Origin: Neocallimastix lanati (nom. inval.)
Lineage: Eukaryota; Neocallimastigomycota; Neocallimastigomycetes; Neocallimastigales; Neocallimastigaceae
Assembly: GCA_016946835.1 (NCBI GenBank)
Contig: JACVTC010000065.1
Location: 476,001-540,000, forward strand
Length of the DNA: 64,000 bases
Reading direction: 5' to 3'
Shown: positions 44,362 through 56,969 of the stretch, one piece after another
Layout of the letters: each line of letters begins with the position of its first letter
How positions within the stretch are numbered: position 1 is the first letter of the stretch
Program-made: the position numbers and the translations under genes
Notes under the pieces: generated by a model
The model's database searches: none
What the model saw: the letters and a program-made list of their open reading frames with translations, nothing else
Told to the model about the DNA's origin: nothing

Positions 44362-45306
44362 AATATTAAAGATATTTTAACATTATATTATTTTAAAATT
44401 ACAATTTTATTTTTAAAATATATATATATATTTTAAAAATAATTACTAAAAAATTAAATAATATATTTTGTATTTCAAAAAAAAAAAAATAATAAAAAAA
44501 ATTTATAAATTATATAAAAAATATATAAAAAAAAAAAAATTATTAAAAATTTAGCCAATAAATATATAAAAATTAATAGTGACTATATATAAAATGTATT
44601 ATTTTAATGTAAATTAGACATATTTATAAATATGTAATAACAAAATTTATTAATATCAATATATATAAAGAAAATATATATATTAAAAAATATATATTAT
44701 TAAGTGATGATTAAGAATAAAAAATAAAAATATTTTCTTAAAAATATATTAAAAATAAATAAAGTAAAAATATAATAATAAAAGTCTTTATTAATGAAAT
44801 AATTATTTAAATAAATGTAAAAATATAATAATAAAAGTCTTTATTAAAGAAATAATTATTTAAATAAATTTAATTAGTATTATGAGATAAAAAATATTAA
44901 ATACTTATTAATAAATATTCTAACATATTTAAACATATAAAAAAAAAAAAAAAAAAAAAGTCATTTATAAAATAGTAATTTTTAATATAGCCTAAATTTT
45001 AATGGAAAATTATATTTTATTTTTTAAAATAAAAAAAAATAATGAAAATTTTATTAGTATTATTAACTATATATTTATATATAGTTAATGGGTATTCTGT
45101 CATATTGATATAAATTTTATTTTATATTGTATATACGTTAATAAAAAATAATTATTTTCTTTACTTTAAAAAATTAATAAATTATAAAAAAAAAAAAAAA
45201 TTAAGCAAAATAAAAACATATAAAAATAATTAATAGATAAAAATAAATAAAAAAAAGTAAAAAATATTTACATAAAAATAAAAAAAAATATAGAAAAATA
45301 TATTAT

Positions 45307-45348
<42 letters not shown>

Positions 45349-46199
45349 TATGAAAAAAAAATTTAAATAAAAATTTTCAATTATTAAAATAAAAACTAAA
45401 AAAAAATATAAATATATATGTATAAATATAGATTCTATTGATTTTTTATTCACGGAATATACATATAGTTTAAAAATAATTAAGTGTTCTTTAAAGAATT
45501 GTAATTAGATATAATTCTTTATTATTCTTTATTTATAGTTTGTCTATGTTAACCTTTTTTTTTTGTATATATTTTTATATACATTAATATAATCATATTA
45601 ATGATGATTAATGATAATTATTTATTTAGCATCTTTAATTATATAATTAACTCACTCATTTTAATTAGTCATTTTACATGAAAACATAACTAATTCAGAT
45701 ATGAACTCTGTTCATAGATGTTTAAATTTTATACTTTTTTTTTATTTAACTTTTATTATTATTCTCTTAATATCATTAAATATTCATAATTATTTATATT
45801 ATTGTTTACTATTACTTTTTATTATTTATTATAATTATTATTATTTATTATTATTCATATAAAATAATATTTTTATTTAATATTTTTATATATATATTCT
45901 TTTTTTTTAATAATAATTATTATACAAATATTTATATTTATATATTTTTTATTTTTATTTTTATTTTTATTTTTTTTCTTTTTTTAATATTATTTTATAA
46001 TAATTAAATTATTACTCATTTTATCTTTTAATAAAATTTTATTTAATTCATTCATTCATTCATTCTTTAATTAATTAATTAATTAACCCCACTCAACTTT
46101 TAAAATTTAAAATATTCATTTTGTACTTTTTTTTTTTATTTATTTATTTATCAAATAATTTTTACCAAACTTTTAAATAAATTAATATTTATTGAATAA
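44362..46199. other. AT-rich spacer with homopolymers
   Basis: No supported gene. Contains an A-run of 19 at 44940, an A-run of about 29 at 45315-45343, and a near-direct repeat of about 55 bases (44766-44820 and 44821-44875: AAATATAATAATAAAAGTCTTTATT followed by AATAATTATTTAAATAAAT). The short ORF at 45268-45453 is a homopolymer artefact. Confidence 0.6.
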
Positions 46200-47160
46200 A
46201 AAACAATTTTTTTTCTTTATTTTACTTTATTTTATTTATTATTACTATTATTATTATTTATTAATAAATACTATTATTATTTATTATTACTATTATTTAT
46301 TATTTATTATTTATTATTTATTATTTATTATTTATTATTCAATTATTTAATATTTATTAATTATTATTTATTATTCCATTATTTATTATTTATTATTTAT
46401 TATTTATTATTTATTATTTATTATTTATTATTTATTATTTATTATTTATTATTTATTATTTATTATTTATTATTTATTATTTATTATTCAATTATTTACT
46501 ATTTATTATTTATTATTTATTATTCCATTATTTATTATTTATTAATTATTATTTATTAATTATTATTTATTATTTATTAATTATTATTTATTATTATTAT
46601 TTATTATTTATTATTTATTATTCAATTATTTATTATTTATTATTCAATTATTTATTATTTATTATTCAATTATTTATTATTTATTATTCAATTATTTATT
46701 ATTCAATTATTTACTATTTATTATTTATTATTCAATTATTTATTATTTATTATTCAATTATTTATTATTTATTATTTATTATTTATTATTTATTATTTAT
46801 TATTTATTATTTATTATTTATTATTTATTATTTATTATTTATTATTTATTATTTATTATTTATTATTTATTATTTATTATTTATTATTTATTATTTATTA
46901 TTTATTATTTATTATTTATTTATTTATTATTTATTTTATTATTTATTATTTGTTATTTATTTATTATTTATTATTTATTATTTATTATTTATTATTTATT
47001 ATTTATTATTTATTATTCAATTATTCAATTATTATTTATTATTTATTAATAAATACTCTTATTATTATTTATTATTTATTATTTTATTATTCAATTATTT
47101 ATTATTTATTATTTATTAATTATTATTTATTATTTATTATTATTTATTATTAAATATTAA
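46200..47160. repeat. TTATTTA satellite
   Basis: About 960 bases of the 7-mer TTATTTA and variants, with longest pure runs at about 46378-46487 and 46755-46920, interrupted by TTCAATTA or TTAATTA units. The 67-codon plus ORF at 46950 is only this repeat. Confidence 0.9.
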
Positions 47161-47279
47161 TTATTTTTTTTTTAAAATAAATAATAATAATAGTAATAAT
47201 AGTAAAAGTTTTGTAATGTAACAATATTATGGTGTATTTCTAAATTAGGAAATTTCATTTGAGATTTGTTTTTGACCCT

Positions 47280-47861
47280 TTAAAAAAAAAAAAAAAAATT
47301 AAATTTAAATTCATAATAAATAAAGTTTTTATCTTTTTTTAAAAAAAATTAAATTTAAATTCATAATAAATAAAGTTTTTATCATCAAAAAAAAATAAAA
47401 AAGGCAAGTCAAGAGAATAATAATAGAAAAAAAATTTTTCCTTAATATTATAATAAATAAATAAATAAATAAATAAATGATTGTTAACTTTATTATTATT
47501 AAAGGTAAATGAATAAAAATGCTTCATATAATCATATCAAATATTAAATACGAAATTCATTACTTCAGAAAATATTTCATATGCTAAAAAAAATAGAAAA
47601 TAGAAAATAGAAAATACATTAAGCCTATTATTTATATTCAAACTAAAAAATATAAATATTAAATATAAATATAAATATAAATATAATATTACATATAAAT
47701 ATAAATATAAATATTAAATATTAAATATTAAATATAAATTTCTGTTTTTTTTTCTTATTTTTTTTACCAAAGTTTTAAAAATTTTGGAGATGACAAAGTT
47801 TTTATTTATGTAAAAGTTGTTATATCTTCTGTGGAACGATAAAAAAAAATAATATTTAAAA

Positions 47862-47893
<32 letters not shown>

Positions 47894-48553
47894 AAATAAA
47901 TAAATAATAAATAATAAATAAATAATATTTAATTAAATTTAAATTAAATAAATTAAATTTAAATTAAATTAAGAAAAAAGAAAAATTTTATTTAATTTAT
48001 CCATATTAGAAATTAAGATTAATTTAATTTAATTTTTGTTTTAATTAAAACATTGATTTATGCTATAAAATCAAGCCACGTATTGAAAATATTATTAAAT
48101 CCTTAGATTTATATGTGATTTACAACATTAATTTATGTTTTAATAATAAAAGTTTTATATTAATTTATATGTGATTGATGACATTAATTTATGTTTGAAT
48201 CATAAAATCTATTTTATATTAATTAAGGTTTAAATATTTCATTTTATATCATTTTTATATTTGTTAATATTTGTAAAATATTGGTTAGAGTAATCTTTTT
48301 ATTCTATTGGTTACTAATTTTTTTTTTAATATATTTTATTTAATATATTTAAATGTTAATTTTTTATTTATATTGAATAAACTTTTTAAAATTATTATAT
48401 GTAACATTTTATTTTATTTTATTTTATTAGTAATTTTATTATGATTTATTGTTTATTTCTCTTTTTTTTTTTTTTTTATTTAAATAAAATTAAAAAATAA
48501 AATAAATAAATAATATAAATAAATAAATAAATAATTATATAAAAAAAATAATA

Positions 48554-48609
<56 letters not shown>

Positions 48610-48713
48610 AATATAAAAAAATAATATAAATAAAAGAATTTTTTCCTTTTTTTTACTTAAAAAAATTACCAAAAAAAAAATTTAAAAATAAAATAAATAA
48701 TTAAAATAAAAAA
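47280..48713. other. Spacer upstream of the secreted-protein gene
   Basis: No gene. A stretch of about 44 bases is duplicated in tandem (47297-47336 and 47347-47386, TTAAATTTAAATTCATAATA core). AAATA/TAAA microsatellites lie at 47860-47930 and 48500-48610. The last 60 bases before the ATG are A/T runs, the usual promoter context here; no distinct TATA element stands out. Confidence 0.6.
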
Positions 48714-49724
48714 ATGAAGTGTCTTGGAACTTTCTTTGTTTTTGTTCTTTTAAATCTTGTGACTGTATTCGCTGGTCCACCACCACATGAATATTTCCAA
48801 GATAATGACTATGAATATTTCACTCAAGAAGACGGCTCCAACCAATGTTACATTACAAACGTTATCAATAAAAAGGCTACTACCCTCTACATTAACCCAT
48901 ATGTTTATCATAATGGAAAACAACTTGATATCATGGCTCTTGCTGGTGGTTTAGCTGATTGTGCTGTAACTAAGATTGTTATTCCTCATTACATTTATCA
49001 TTACTTCAGTATCTGGGGTAATGTTCTTAGTGATGCTAAAAATTTAAAAGAACTTCAAATTAACTCTCTTAATGAAGTTGGTTTCTTTGATGACACTTTC
49101 AAGGGAGTCAATGGTAACCTTCAAATTCATGGTCAAGGGGTTGATAATGCAATGAAGAGATATGCCAAGCAATTCCTTCAAGATAACTATCCTGATTTAA
49201 TTAAGAACTGGAGTAGAGAAGCAACTTATCAAAAGCAATGTGGTTTATATCAAATTGCCAAGATTGTCAACAAACAATATTCCTATACTACTTCTACTGC
49301 TAGTGCTGATAATGGTGCTTCTGCTCTTGTTTTGAAACAAGGTAGTACTCTTGGTCTTGCTAGAGTTGTTCGTACTCTTGCTATTGCTGCTGGTTTCAGT
49401 GAAAATGATATTCTTGTTGGTGGTGATGATGTCTACCATGGTTTCAACTATGTTAAATTCTCTGGTAAATGGTACATTTTAGATAGTGTAAAGACCTACT
49501 TCAGTGACAGAGATATGTGTACTCCTTCTGTCTTCCAAACCAGTGATGCCTTCATCAAGGGAACTCTAAATCCATTTTATGGTAGACTTTACCAAGGTAG
49601 TTCAGACAATTTTGTTATCTATCATGGTAAATATGGTTGTCCAAATGAAAATCCATCACCAAATCCCGTAAAAGAAAACTTCAAGAAATGGTTATCTAAG
49701 AATAACAAGGGTACCTTAGCCTAA
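48714..49724 (+). CDS. Secreted transglutaminase-like protein, catalytic Cys replaced
   Basis: 336 codons, ATG in an A-rich context, TAA at 49722-49724, with clearly richer G/C than its flanks. Residues 1-20 are a signal peptide (MKCLGTFFVFVLLNLVTVFA). Residues 55-140 recall BspA-type leucine-rich repeats (KNLKELQINSLNEVGFFDDT). Residues 195-260 follow the transglutaminase-like core: LKQGSTLGLARVVRTLAIAA in place of the Cys helix, then YHGFNYV (His242) and KWYILDS (Asp257). The position of the catalytic Cys is Thr212 within QGSTLG, so the His and Asp remain but the nucleophile is gone. Five Cys (45, 83, 176, 269, 309) remain in the mature part. Role unknown; a binding or scaffold function outside the cell is plausible. 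It is the clearest single-copy host-type gene in the window. Confidence 0.88.
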   Translation: MKCLGTFFVFVLLNLVTVFAGPPPHEYFQDNDYEYFTQEDGSNQCYITNVINKKATTLYINPYVYHNGKQLDIMALAGGLADCAVTKIVIPHYIYHYFSIWGNVLSDAKNLKELQINSLNEVGFFDDTFKGVNGNLQIHGQGVDNAMKRYAKQFLQDNYPDLIKNWSREATYQKQCGLYQIAKIVNKQYSYTTSTASADNGASALVLKQGSTLGLARVVRTLAIAAGFSENDILVGGDDVYHGFNYVKFSGKWYILDSVKTYFSDRDMCTPSVFQTSDAFIKGTLNPFYGRLYQGSSDNFVIYHGKYGCPNENPSPNPVKENFKKWLSKNNKGTLA

Positions 49725-50640
49725 ATTTAATAATAAATATTTATATTTATATAAATATATGTATAATTAAATTTTAATGAAAAAAGGTAACCTTTGAATT
49801 ATTTATAATATAAATTTTAAAATCCTTATATTGGATATTTCTATTTTTCTTTTGAAAAGAATAATTATTATTCAAATTTATATTATATATATATATATAT
49901 TTTTTTTATAAATAAGTAAAAAGACCTCCATTTTTATTTTTAATTTTAAAATGAAAAAATTTTTATTAAAATATTTTTCAAAAAAAAGTCAAAACTTTTT
50001 TTAAAAGAAGTAAATAATGATAAAACTATAAAATAAAATAAAATAAAATAAAATAAATTATGAATAATTATATAATAAAAAAATAATTATTTAAAAAAAG
50101 TATAAAAAATATTATAAATACTTTTTATTATAAAATGTAAATTAACAATTAAAAAAAAAAAAAAAGGATTCTAATGATAAAAATAGAATTGAAAATTTTT
50201 CATTTTATTATTATTATTAAGAAGTAATATATTGTTATGAATAACAAAAATAAGTAAAGAAATAATAAATATTGTATAATATTTTATAAAAAAAAAAAAA
50301 ATTAGTAATTATATCATATTAAAAATATAATAGTAAATGTGTTTATTTAATAATAGATTTTAAATTATTATAATGTTTTCTTCTAAAAAGAAAAAAAAAA
50401 AAAAAAAATAGAAATGAAAATGAAAATTATTTGGAAATGTTATTTGATTTTATTTAGTAATATTAAGTTGAATCCATCTTTGATAATTTATACTAATTTC
50501 AATAGTATCATCAAAATTTATTAATAGAGTTTTATTTGAAATAAATAATTTATATTATTTTTTTTTATTCAATTATTTATTATTCAATTTTTTATTATTT
50601 ATTAACAAATAGTCTTTATTCTTTATATCAATATTTATTA
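49725..50640. other. AT-rich 3' flank
   Basis: No ORF. Includes an (AT)8-type run at about 49886-49900, an AAAAT/AATAA microsatellite at 50030-50060 and several A-runs. A usual polyadenylation context (AATAAATATTTATA) lies directly after the stop of the upstream gene. Confidence 0.5.
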
Positions 50641-50649
50641 TTTTATTAT

Positions 50650-50995
50650 TTATTAATAAATACTCTTTTTATTATTTATTATTTATTATTTATTATTTAT
50701 TAATAAATACTCTTTTTATTATTTATTATTTATTATTTATTAATAAATACTCTTTTTATTATTTATTATTTATTATTTATTAATAAATACTCTTTTTATT
50801 ATTTATTATTTATTATTTATTAATAAATACTCTTTTTATTATTTATTATTTATTATTTATTAATAAATACTCTTTTTATTATTTATTAATAAATACTCTT
50901 TTTATTATTTATTATTTATTAATAAATACTCTTTTTATTATTTATTATTTATTAATAAATACTCTTTTTATTATTTATTATTTATTATTATTTTT
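50650..50995. repeat. 40-bp minisatellite
   Basis: Nine copies of TAATAAATACTCTTTTTATT joined by 13-20 bases of TATTATT. Starts of AAATACTC fall at about 50658, 50704, 50744, 50784, 50824, 50864, 50891, 50924 and 50957, so the main period is 40 with three shorter units at the end. Confidence 0.88.
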
Positions 50996-51468
50996 TTAAA
51001 CAATATTATCAAAACTTCTTATAATGGAAATTTCATTTATTATTATTATTAATTTTGTACTAAAAATAATTTATTATTATTATTATTATTAATTTAATTT
51101 TTTTTTTTTTTATTTTTAACTTTTTTTTTTTATCTTTATTTTTTATTTAATGAATAAACTCACGTTTCGAATATCTCTTGTTGGGAGAAATTTTATTTAT
51201 GTAGTTTTTAGTTATAAATTTTATTTATTTATTATTTAAAAGTAGTTATAAATTATTGAATATACGTATTAAATTATTGTTAACTTGAAAATATAAAAGA
51301 AATCATAAGTAAATTTGGCACAAAACATTGCAAAGAATAAATATAAAGAATTATTCGAATTTTTATATTCTTAATTTTTTATAAACTATTTAATTCTTGT
51401 AACTATTATTATTCTTCTTTAATTATTTGTTAATTAAATTTTCATCTTTCCAATTATATAAAATGAAA

Positions 51469-51536
51469 GGGGGTGGTGCGTTTCGGAATGTGGCTTTAAA
51501 TATTTTTACATAAATTTTCATTTCGGAATGTGGCTT
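51469..51536. repeat. Left terminal inverted repeat of the MULE
   Basis: GGGGGTGGTGCGTTTCGGAA, followed by TGTGGCTT. TTTCGGAATGTGGCTT is repeated 40 bases further in (51481-51496 and 51521-51536), possibly a transposase-binding motif. The flanking bases on the left are the AAAATGAAA duplication. Confidence 0.85.
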
Positions 51537-51999
51537 ATATTATTTTTTTTATAAATTTTTATTTATGAATATAATATTTAAATATTAAAATAAAATGGCA
51601 CATATAATTTCTTTGAAAAAATAATTATTAAAAATATTTAAAATGTGATATATTTCAAAAAAAATAATGATTTACATTCGCCATATTCTGAAAATTTTTA
51701 TTTATTTATTAATTTATTCATTTAATTATTTAATAATAATATTTAATAATATTTCTTTTTATACTATTTTCTAATTATAAAGTTTGTTTATTATATGGAA
51801 ATATAATAATTTACATTAATTTAAAATACTGTAAAAATTATAATAAAAAAAAATTCATGTTAATATATATGAATATGCTATATCATTTATTTATTATATA
51901 ATTTATTTGTTGCTAAATTCAGTTTTTATATTAATTTCATATCAATATCTTATTTATTTTATTTTATCATATTATATATTATTTTTTCACTGCATATTT

Positions 52000-52785
52000 A
52001 TTTTATTTTATTTTATTTTATTTTATTTCGATTGATACTTGCAATTTATTATAATTCACATATTTATTTTATTTTATTAGTACTTGTATTTTTATTATAA
52101 TTCAAATATTTATTTTGTTTTATTTTATTTTATTTTTATTAATACTTGTATTTTTATTATAATTCAAATAATTTTTTTATTTTATTTTATTTTATTTTAC
52201 TTTATTTTATTTTTATTAATACTTTATTCCTTTATATTACTTCACTATTTATTTTATTTTATTTTATTTTATTTTATTTTATTTTATTTTATTCAATCTG
52301 TACTTCATATTTATATTTCAATATTTATTCATTTTATTTTATTTTATTTTATTTTATTTTATTTTATTTTATTTTATTTTATTTTATTTTATTTTATTTT
52401 ATTTTATTTTATTTTATTTTATTTTATTTTATTTTATTTTATTTTATTTTATTTTATTTTATTTTATTTTATTTTTATTAATACTTTATTCCTTTATATT
52501 ACTTCACTATTTATTTTATTTTATTTCTTTTATTTTATTTTATTTTATTTTATTTTTATTAATACTTTATTCTTTAATATTACTTCACTATTTATTTTAT
52601 TTTATTTTATTTTTATTAATACTTTATTCTTTAATATTACTTCACTATTTATTTTATTTTATTTCTTTTATTTTATTTTATTTTATTTTATTTTATTTTA
52701 TTTTATTTTATTTTATTTTATTTTATTTTATTTTATTTTATTTTATTTTATTTTATTTTATTTTATTTTATTTTATTCAATCTGT
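52000..52785. repeat. TTTTA pentanucleotide satellite inside the MULE
   Basis: Long pure runs of TTTTA, best at 52333-52470 and 52670-52775, broken by ATTAATACTTTATTCTTT-type spacers. Because the T-rich strand has no stop codon in any frame, a 601-codon open frame crosses this and the next repeat. It is not a gene. Confidence 0.92.
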
Positions 52786-53775
52786 ACTTCATATTTATAT
52801 TTCAATATTTATTCATTTTATTTTATTTTATTTTATTCAATCTGTACTTCATATTTATATTTCAACTATTTATTTTATTTTATTCATTCTGTATTTCATA
52901 TTTATATTTCAACTATTTATTTTATTTTATTCATTCTGTACTTCATATTTATATTTCAACTATTTATTTTATTTTATTCAATCTGTACTTTATATTTATA
53001 TTTCAACTATTTATTTTATTTTATTCAATCTGTACTTCATATTTTTATTTCAACTATTTATTTTATTTTATTTTATTCAATCTGTACTTTATATTTATAT
53101 TTCAACTATTTATTTTATTTTATTCATTCTGTACTTCATATTTATATTTCAACTATTTATTTTATTTTATTCAATCTGTACTTTATATTTATATTTCAAC
53201 TATTTATTTTATTTTATTCAATCTGTACTTTATATTTATATTTCAACTATTTATTTTATTTTATTCAATCTGTACTTCATATTTATATTTCAACTATTTA
53301 TTTTATTTTATTCATCCTGTACTTTATATTTATATTTCAACTATTTATTTTATTTTATTCATCCTGTACTTTATATTTATATTTCAACTATTTATTTTAT
53401 TTTATTCATTCTGTACTTCATATTTATATTTCAACTATTTATTTTATTTTATTCAATCTGTACTTTATATTTATATTTCAACTATTTATTTTATTTTATT
53501 CATTCTGTACTTCATATTTATATTTCAACTATTTATATTATTTTTATTTTATTTTATTTTATTTTATTTTATTTTATTCAATCTGTACTTCATATTTTTA
53601 TTTCAACTATATATTTTATTTTATTTTATTCAATCTGTTCTTCATATTTATATTTCAACTATTTATTTTATTTTATTCATTCTGTATTTCATATTTATAT
53701 TTCAACTATTTATTTTATTTTATTCAATTTGTACTTTATATTTATATTTCAACTATTTATTTTATTTTATTTTAT
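52785..53775. repeat. 47-bp minisatellite inside the MULE
   Basis: About 20 units of roughly 47 bases: TTCAATCTGTACTTCATATT then TATATTTCAACTATTTATTT and TATTTTA. Units differ mainly in CAATCTG/CATTCTG and CTTCAT/CTTTAT. TTTTA insertions lengthen a few units (53060, 53545-53575). Confidence 0.92.
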
Positions 53776-53889
53776 TTTATATACTTATACTTCTATATTA
53801 TTACATTCTATATTTTTTTCATTTTATTTTTAAATATTCTTTTTAAAATTCTTATTTCCTTTTTAATATTTTTTTATCTAATATTTTAA

Positions 53890-54633
53890 ATAAATTTTAT
53901 ATAATACGAAAATCTTTTTTACTCAGGAGCATTATATTTAACTTGATAAGGAAAGATTATTTGAAAATTTAATTATAAATATTAAATTAAAACTTTTTTT
54001 AGTAATAGTAATAATAACAATAACATTTTTAAACATAAATTTCTATTAAATAATAAATAAATTATTTTAGATATTTATATTATACAAATCTAATAAACTA
54101 ACAAAAAGAGCATTACTATTTTTACAAATAGTAAAGTTTTTTTAGAAAGCCTGATAGAAATAATTTAAAATATTAATTATTTTCTTTTATAAGTATTATA
54201 ATACTTAAATATCATTATATATATTTAAAATGTATATTTGAATATTTATTAAAAATATGAAATATACATTAAATATATTTTTAAAAAATATATTAATTTA
54301 ATAATTGGTTTATTTTATAAAAATTATTTATTTATTTATTAATTTACTACAATATAAAATAAAAATAATGAGAAATGCAATACATTCATATTTTTAATAT
54401 TTTATAATACTAATATATAATAATAAAGACATCTTTTAATTTTATTTAATAATATTTAATTAAGTAAAAAATATTTAAAATAAATTTATAAAAAAAATTT
54501 TTTTTTAATATTTTTAAGCTAACCCTATCAATAAATATTAAATAAATTTAAATATTGAATTTCTTATTAAATAAAAAAATTTAATTTTCAATTAATTGTA
54601 ATTATGATTTTGAAAGGATTTTAATAATTATTT
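53890..54633. other. Non-coding interior of the MULE
   Basis: AT-rich, no ORF, no clear repeat; it is the 3' flank of the transposase gene. Confidence 0.5.
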
Positions 54634-56082
54634 TTATTTTGTTTTATTAAAATTAATGATTTCATTATTCAATCTAATTAAACAATTAAACCAATTTTCG
54701 ATGATATCATTTTTACTACATCCAATATTTTTTAATTCGGCTTCCATATTTTTATAATATTCAACTAAAATATTAATGTCATCGACCCTTTCTGATATTC
54801 TGCTCTTTTTTCTCCAAATTCCTTTAATTCTCATATGGTAATCATAGTAAGATTTGGATTCTTCAAATTGTATTGTATATATTAATTTATAAAATGAAGG
54901 CTTTTTTACAAATAAATTTTTTAAATAACTGTTATAAGATTCTGAAGCATTATTTGTTATGTGGTCTATATTATTGTAATAATTCCAATATTTTATATTA
55001 TAGATATTTAGAAATGTTTTCTCAAAATAATCTAAAAAATTCAAAAATTGGGAACAGGTAGATTTATATCTCATGCATGTATTTTTAATTTTATTAAAAA
55101 TATCAGGTATGTATTCAATATTAATAAAACATAAATTAGAAATCGCTTTATAATAAGTATTTAAAATATTATGATCTTTCACTTCCTTGTAACATAATTT
55201 ATTTTTTTTTGTCATTAATAATCTTTTATAATGCCAAAAACAATATTTAATATTTATATTGGGAAAAATATTTTCCACTGCATTAGATATTCCTTTTTCA
55301 AAATCACAATGAAAAATTTTTTCTGAGAAATTAATATTTGCATTATATTTAATTATATTTTTTTTTATTTCATTAAATAATATTTCGTAAGTTGTTTGTT
55401 CTTTGTTTTTTAATATTGACATGGAAGTAGTGTAAAAACAATTTAATTCTGTAACATAAGTTCTGGTAATGAATACTTGATAACTATTAGTTGGAGCTAT
55501 TAAAAATGTACCATCAGCAAATATATGTTTATTCTCCATAAATAATTTTGCTTGGAATGGTGATTGAAAAATTATTATATTAGAATTTTTGAATATCATA
55601 AAGTATTCACCTCTTATTGTTTTATAATATTCAGATACATTAGGAACTTCGTCAAATGTTTTTACATTAGGAAATAATTGTTTGTTTTTATATCTTGTTA
55701 TTTGGGATTTAATTGTTTTATATTCAGGGCATATATATCCTATTTCTTGAGAAATTTTATCAAATATGCGTTTTGATTTTATATCAGAAGGAATCAAACT
55801 TTTTTTTATTTCATCTTTAATTTTATGTTTTATTAATGATTTGGATGCATTAATTTCATTACCAGGATGATTATGTGAAGAATCATAATTTAAAACCTCT
55901 TTATTATCATTTAAAATAATAAAAGACTTACATTTATTTAATGTTTTATATTCTGTACATCTATATATTTTTGTATTATCTTTTTTTAATTTTGAAAAAT
56001 TATATTTAAATTTTCGATCTATAATTATTTGCTCTTTTCCTCGATTTGTTTCACTTATATCAATTTTTAGATTTCCCTCCAT
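54634..56082 (-). CDS. FLYWCH-type zinc finger and MULE transposase
   Basis: 482 codons from ATG at 56082 to TAA at 54634. Residues about 20-75 are a FLYWCH-like zinc finger (Cys42, Cys51, His70, His72), which binds DNA. Residues about 180-400 are the MULE transposase core: ADGTFLIAPTNSYQVFITRT with Asp190, HCDFEKGISNAVENIFPNI with Asp260, the CxxH motif of YCFWHYKRLL (Cys281, His284), and NNASESYNSYLK with Glu381. These give a complete DDE set. The protein would cut at the terminal inverted repeats and move the element by a DNA cut-and-paste mechanism. It is uninterrupted. There is no SWIM finger, which many plant MULEs have. FLYWCH-MULE proteins are common in fungi and microsporidia. Confidence 0.92.
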   Translation of the reverse strand: MEGNLKIDISETNRGKEQIIIDRKFKYNFSKLKKDNTKIYRCTEYKTLNKCKSFIILNDNKEVLNYDSSHNHPGNEINASKSLIKHKIKDEIKKSLIPSDIKSKRIFDKISQEIGYICPEYKTIKSQITRYKNKQLFPNVKTFDEVPNVSEYYKTIRGEYFMIFKNSNIIIFQSPFQAKLFMENKHIFADGTFLIAPTNSYQVFITRTYVTELNCFYTTSMSILKNKEQTTYEILFNEIKKNIIKYNANINFSEKIFHCDFEKGISNAVENIFPNINIKYCFWHYKRLLMTKKNKLCYKEVKDHNILNTYYKAISNLCFINIEYIPDIFNKIKNTCMRYKSTCSQFLNFLDYFEKTFLNIYNIKYWNYYNNIDHITNNASESYNSYLKNLFVKKPSFYKLIYTIQFEESKSYYDYHMRIKGIWRKKSRISERVDDINILVEYYKNMEAELKNIGCSKNDIIENWFNCLIRLNNEIINFNKTK

Positions 56083-56149
56083 CAAAATTTTTAATATAAA
56101 TATTAATAAATATGAAAATATTTATTTTTTATTTTTTATTTAATATGTA

Positions 56150-56712
56150 TTTTCAATTTTTTTTAAAAATTACAATTATAAATATAAAAATATTTTATTT
56201 TATTTCAAGAAAATTATTAAAAAAATATTTATCTTTTTTTTTTTATTTTATTTTTTCATTATAAAATAAAATATTTATTTAATTATTATTTATTTATATA
56301 ATAAAAAATTACAGTTATAAATATAAATAAATATGAAAATATTTTATTTTATTTCAAGAAAATTACTAATAAAATATTTTATTTCAAGAAAATTACTAAA
56401 AAAATATTTATCTTTTCTTTTTTTTATTTTATTTTTTCATTATAAAATAAAATATTTATTTAATTATTATTTATTTATATAATAAAAAATTACAGTTATA
56501 AATATAAATAAATATGAAAATATTTTATTTTATTTCAAGAAAATTACTAATAAAATATTTTATTTCAAGAAAATTACTAAAAAAATATTTATCTTTTCTT
56601 TTTTTTATTTTATTTTTTTATTATAAAAAAAAATATTTATTTAATTATTATTTATTTATTTATTTATTTATTTATATAATAAAAAATTACAGTTATAAAT
56701 ATAAATAAAAAT
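56150..56712. repeat. 180-bp tandem repeat inside the MULE
   Basis: Three units; the second starts at 56334 and the third at 56514 (AATATGAAAATATTTTATTT), with ATTTCAAGAAAATTACTAA doubled inside units two and three. The first unit is shorter and lacks this doubling. The 64-codon ORF at 56514 is produced by the repeat. Confidence 0.85.
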
Positions 56713-56969
56713 GAAAATATTTTATTTTATTTTTTTTGTATTTTATTTTTTTAATCTTTTTTATTTTTTTTATTTTTTTTTTATTTTTAATTTTTTTTAT
56801 TTTTTTATTTTTTTTATTTTTTTATTTTTTTATTTTTTTTATTTTTTTATTTTTTTATTTTTTTATTTTTTATTATCAAATATATATTAAATTATGAAAT
56901 TATTATAAAATAAAATATTTATTTAATTATTATTTAATTATTTATTTATATAAAAAATTTTATATATAA

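Noticed and set aside
45268-45453. Short minus-strand ORF
   Set aside because: Produced by a long A-run and flanking A/T; no domain, no start context.
46950-47153. 67-codon Tyr/Leu-rich ORF
   Set aside because: Pure TTATTTA satellite.
50650-50995. CRISPR-like regular repeat
   Set aside because: Units are direct neighbours of simple sequence without unique spacers, and the genome is eukaryotic; it is a minisatellite.
52084-53889. 601-codon Phe/Tyr/Leu-rich open frame
   Set aside because: It is made of TTTTA and a 47-bp tandem repeat, whose T-rich strand has no stop in any frame.
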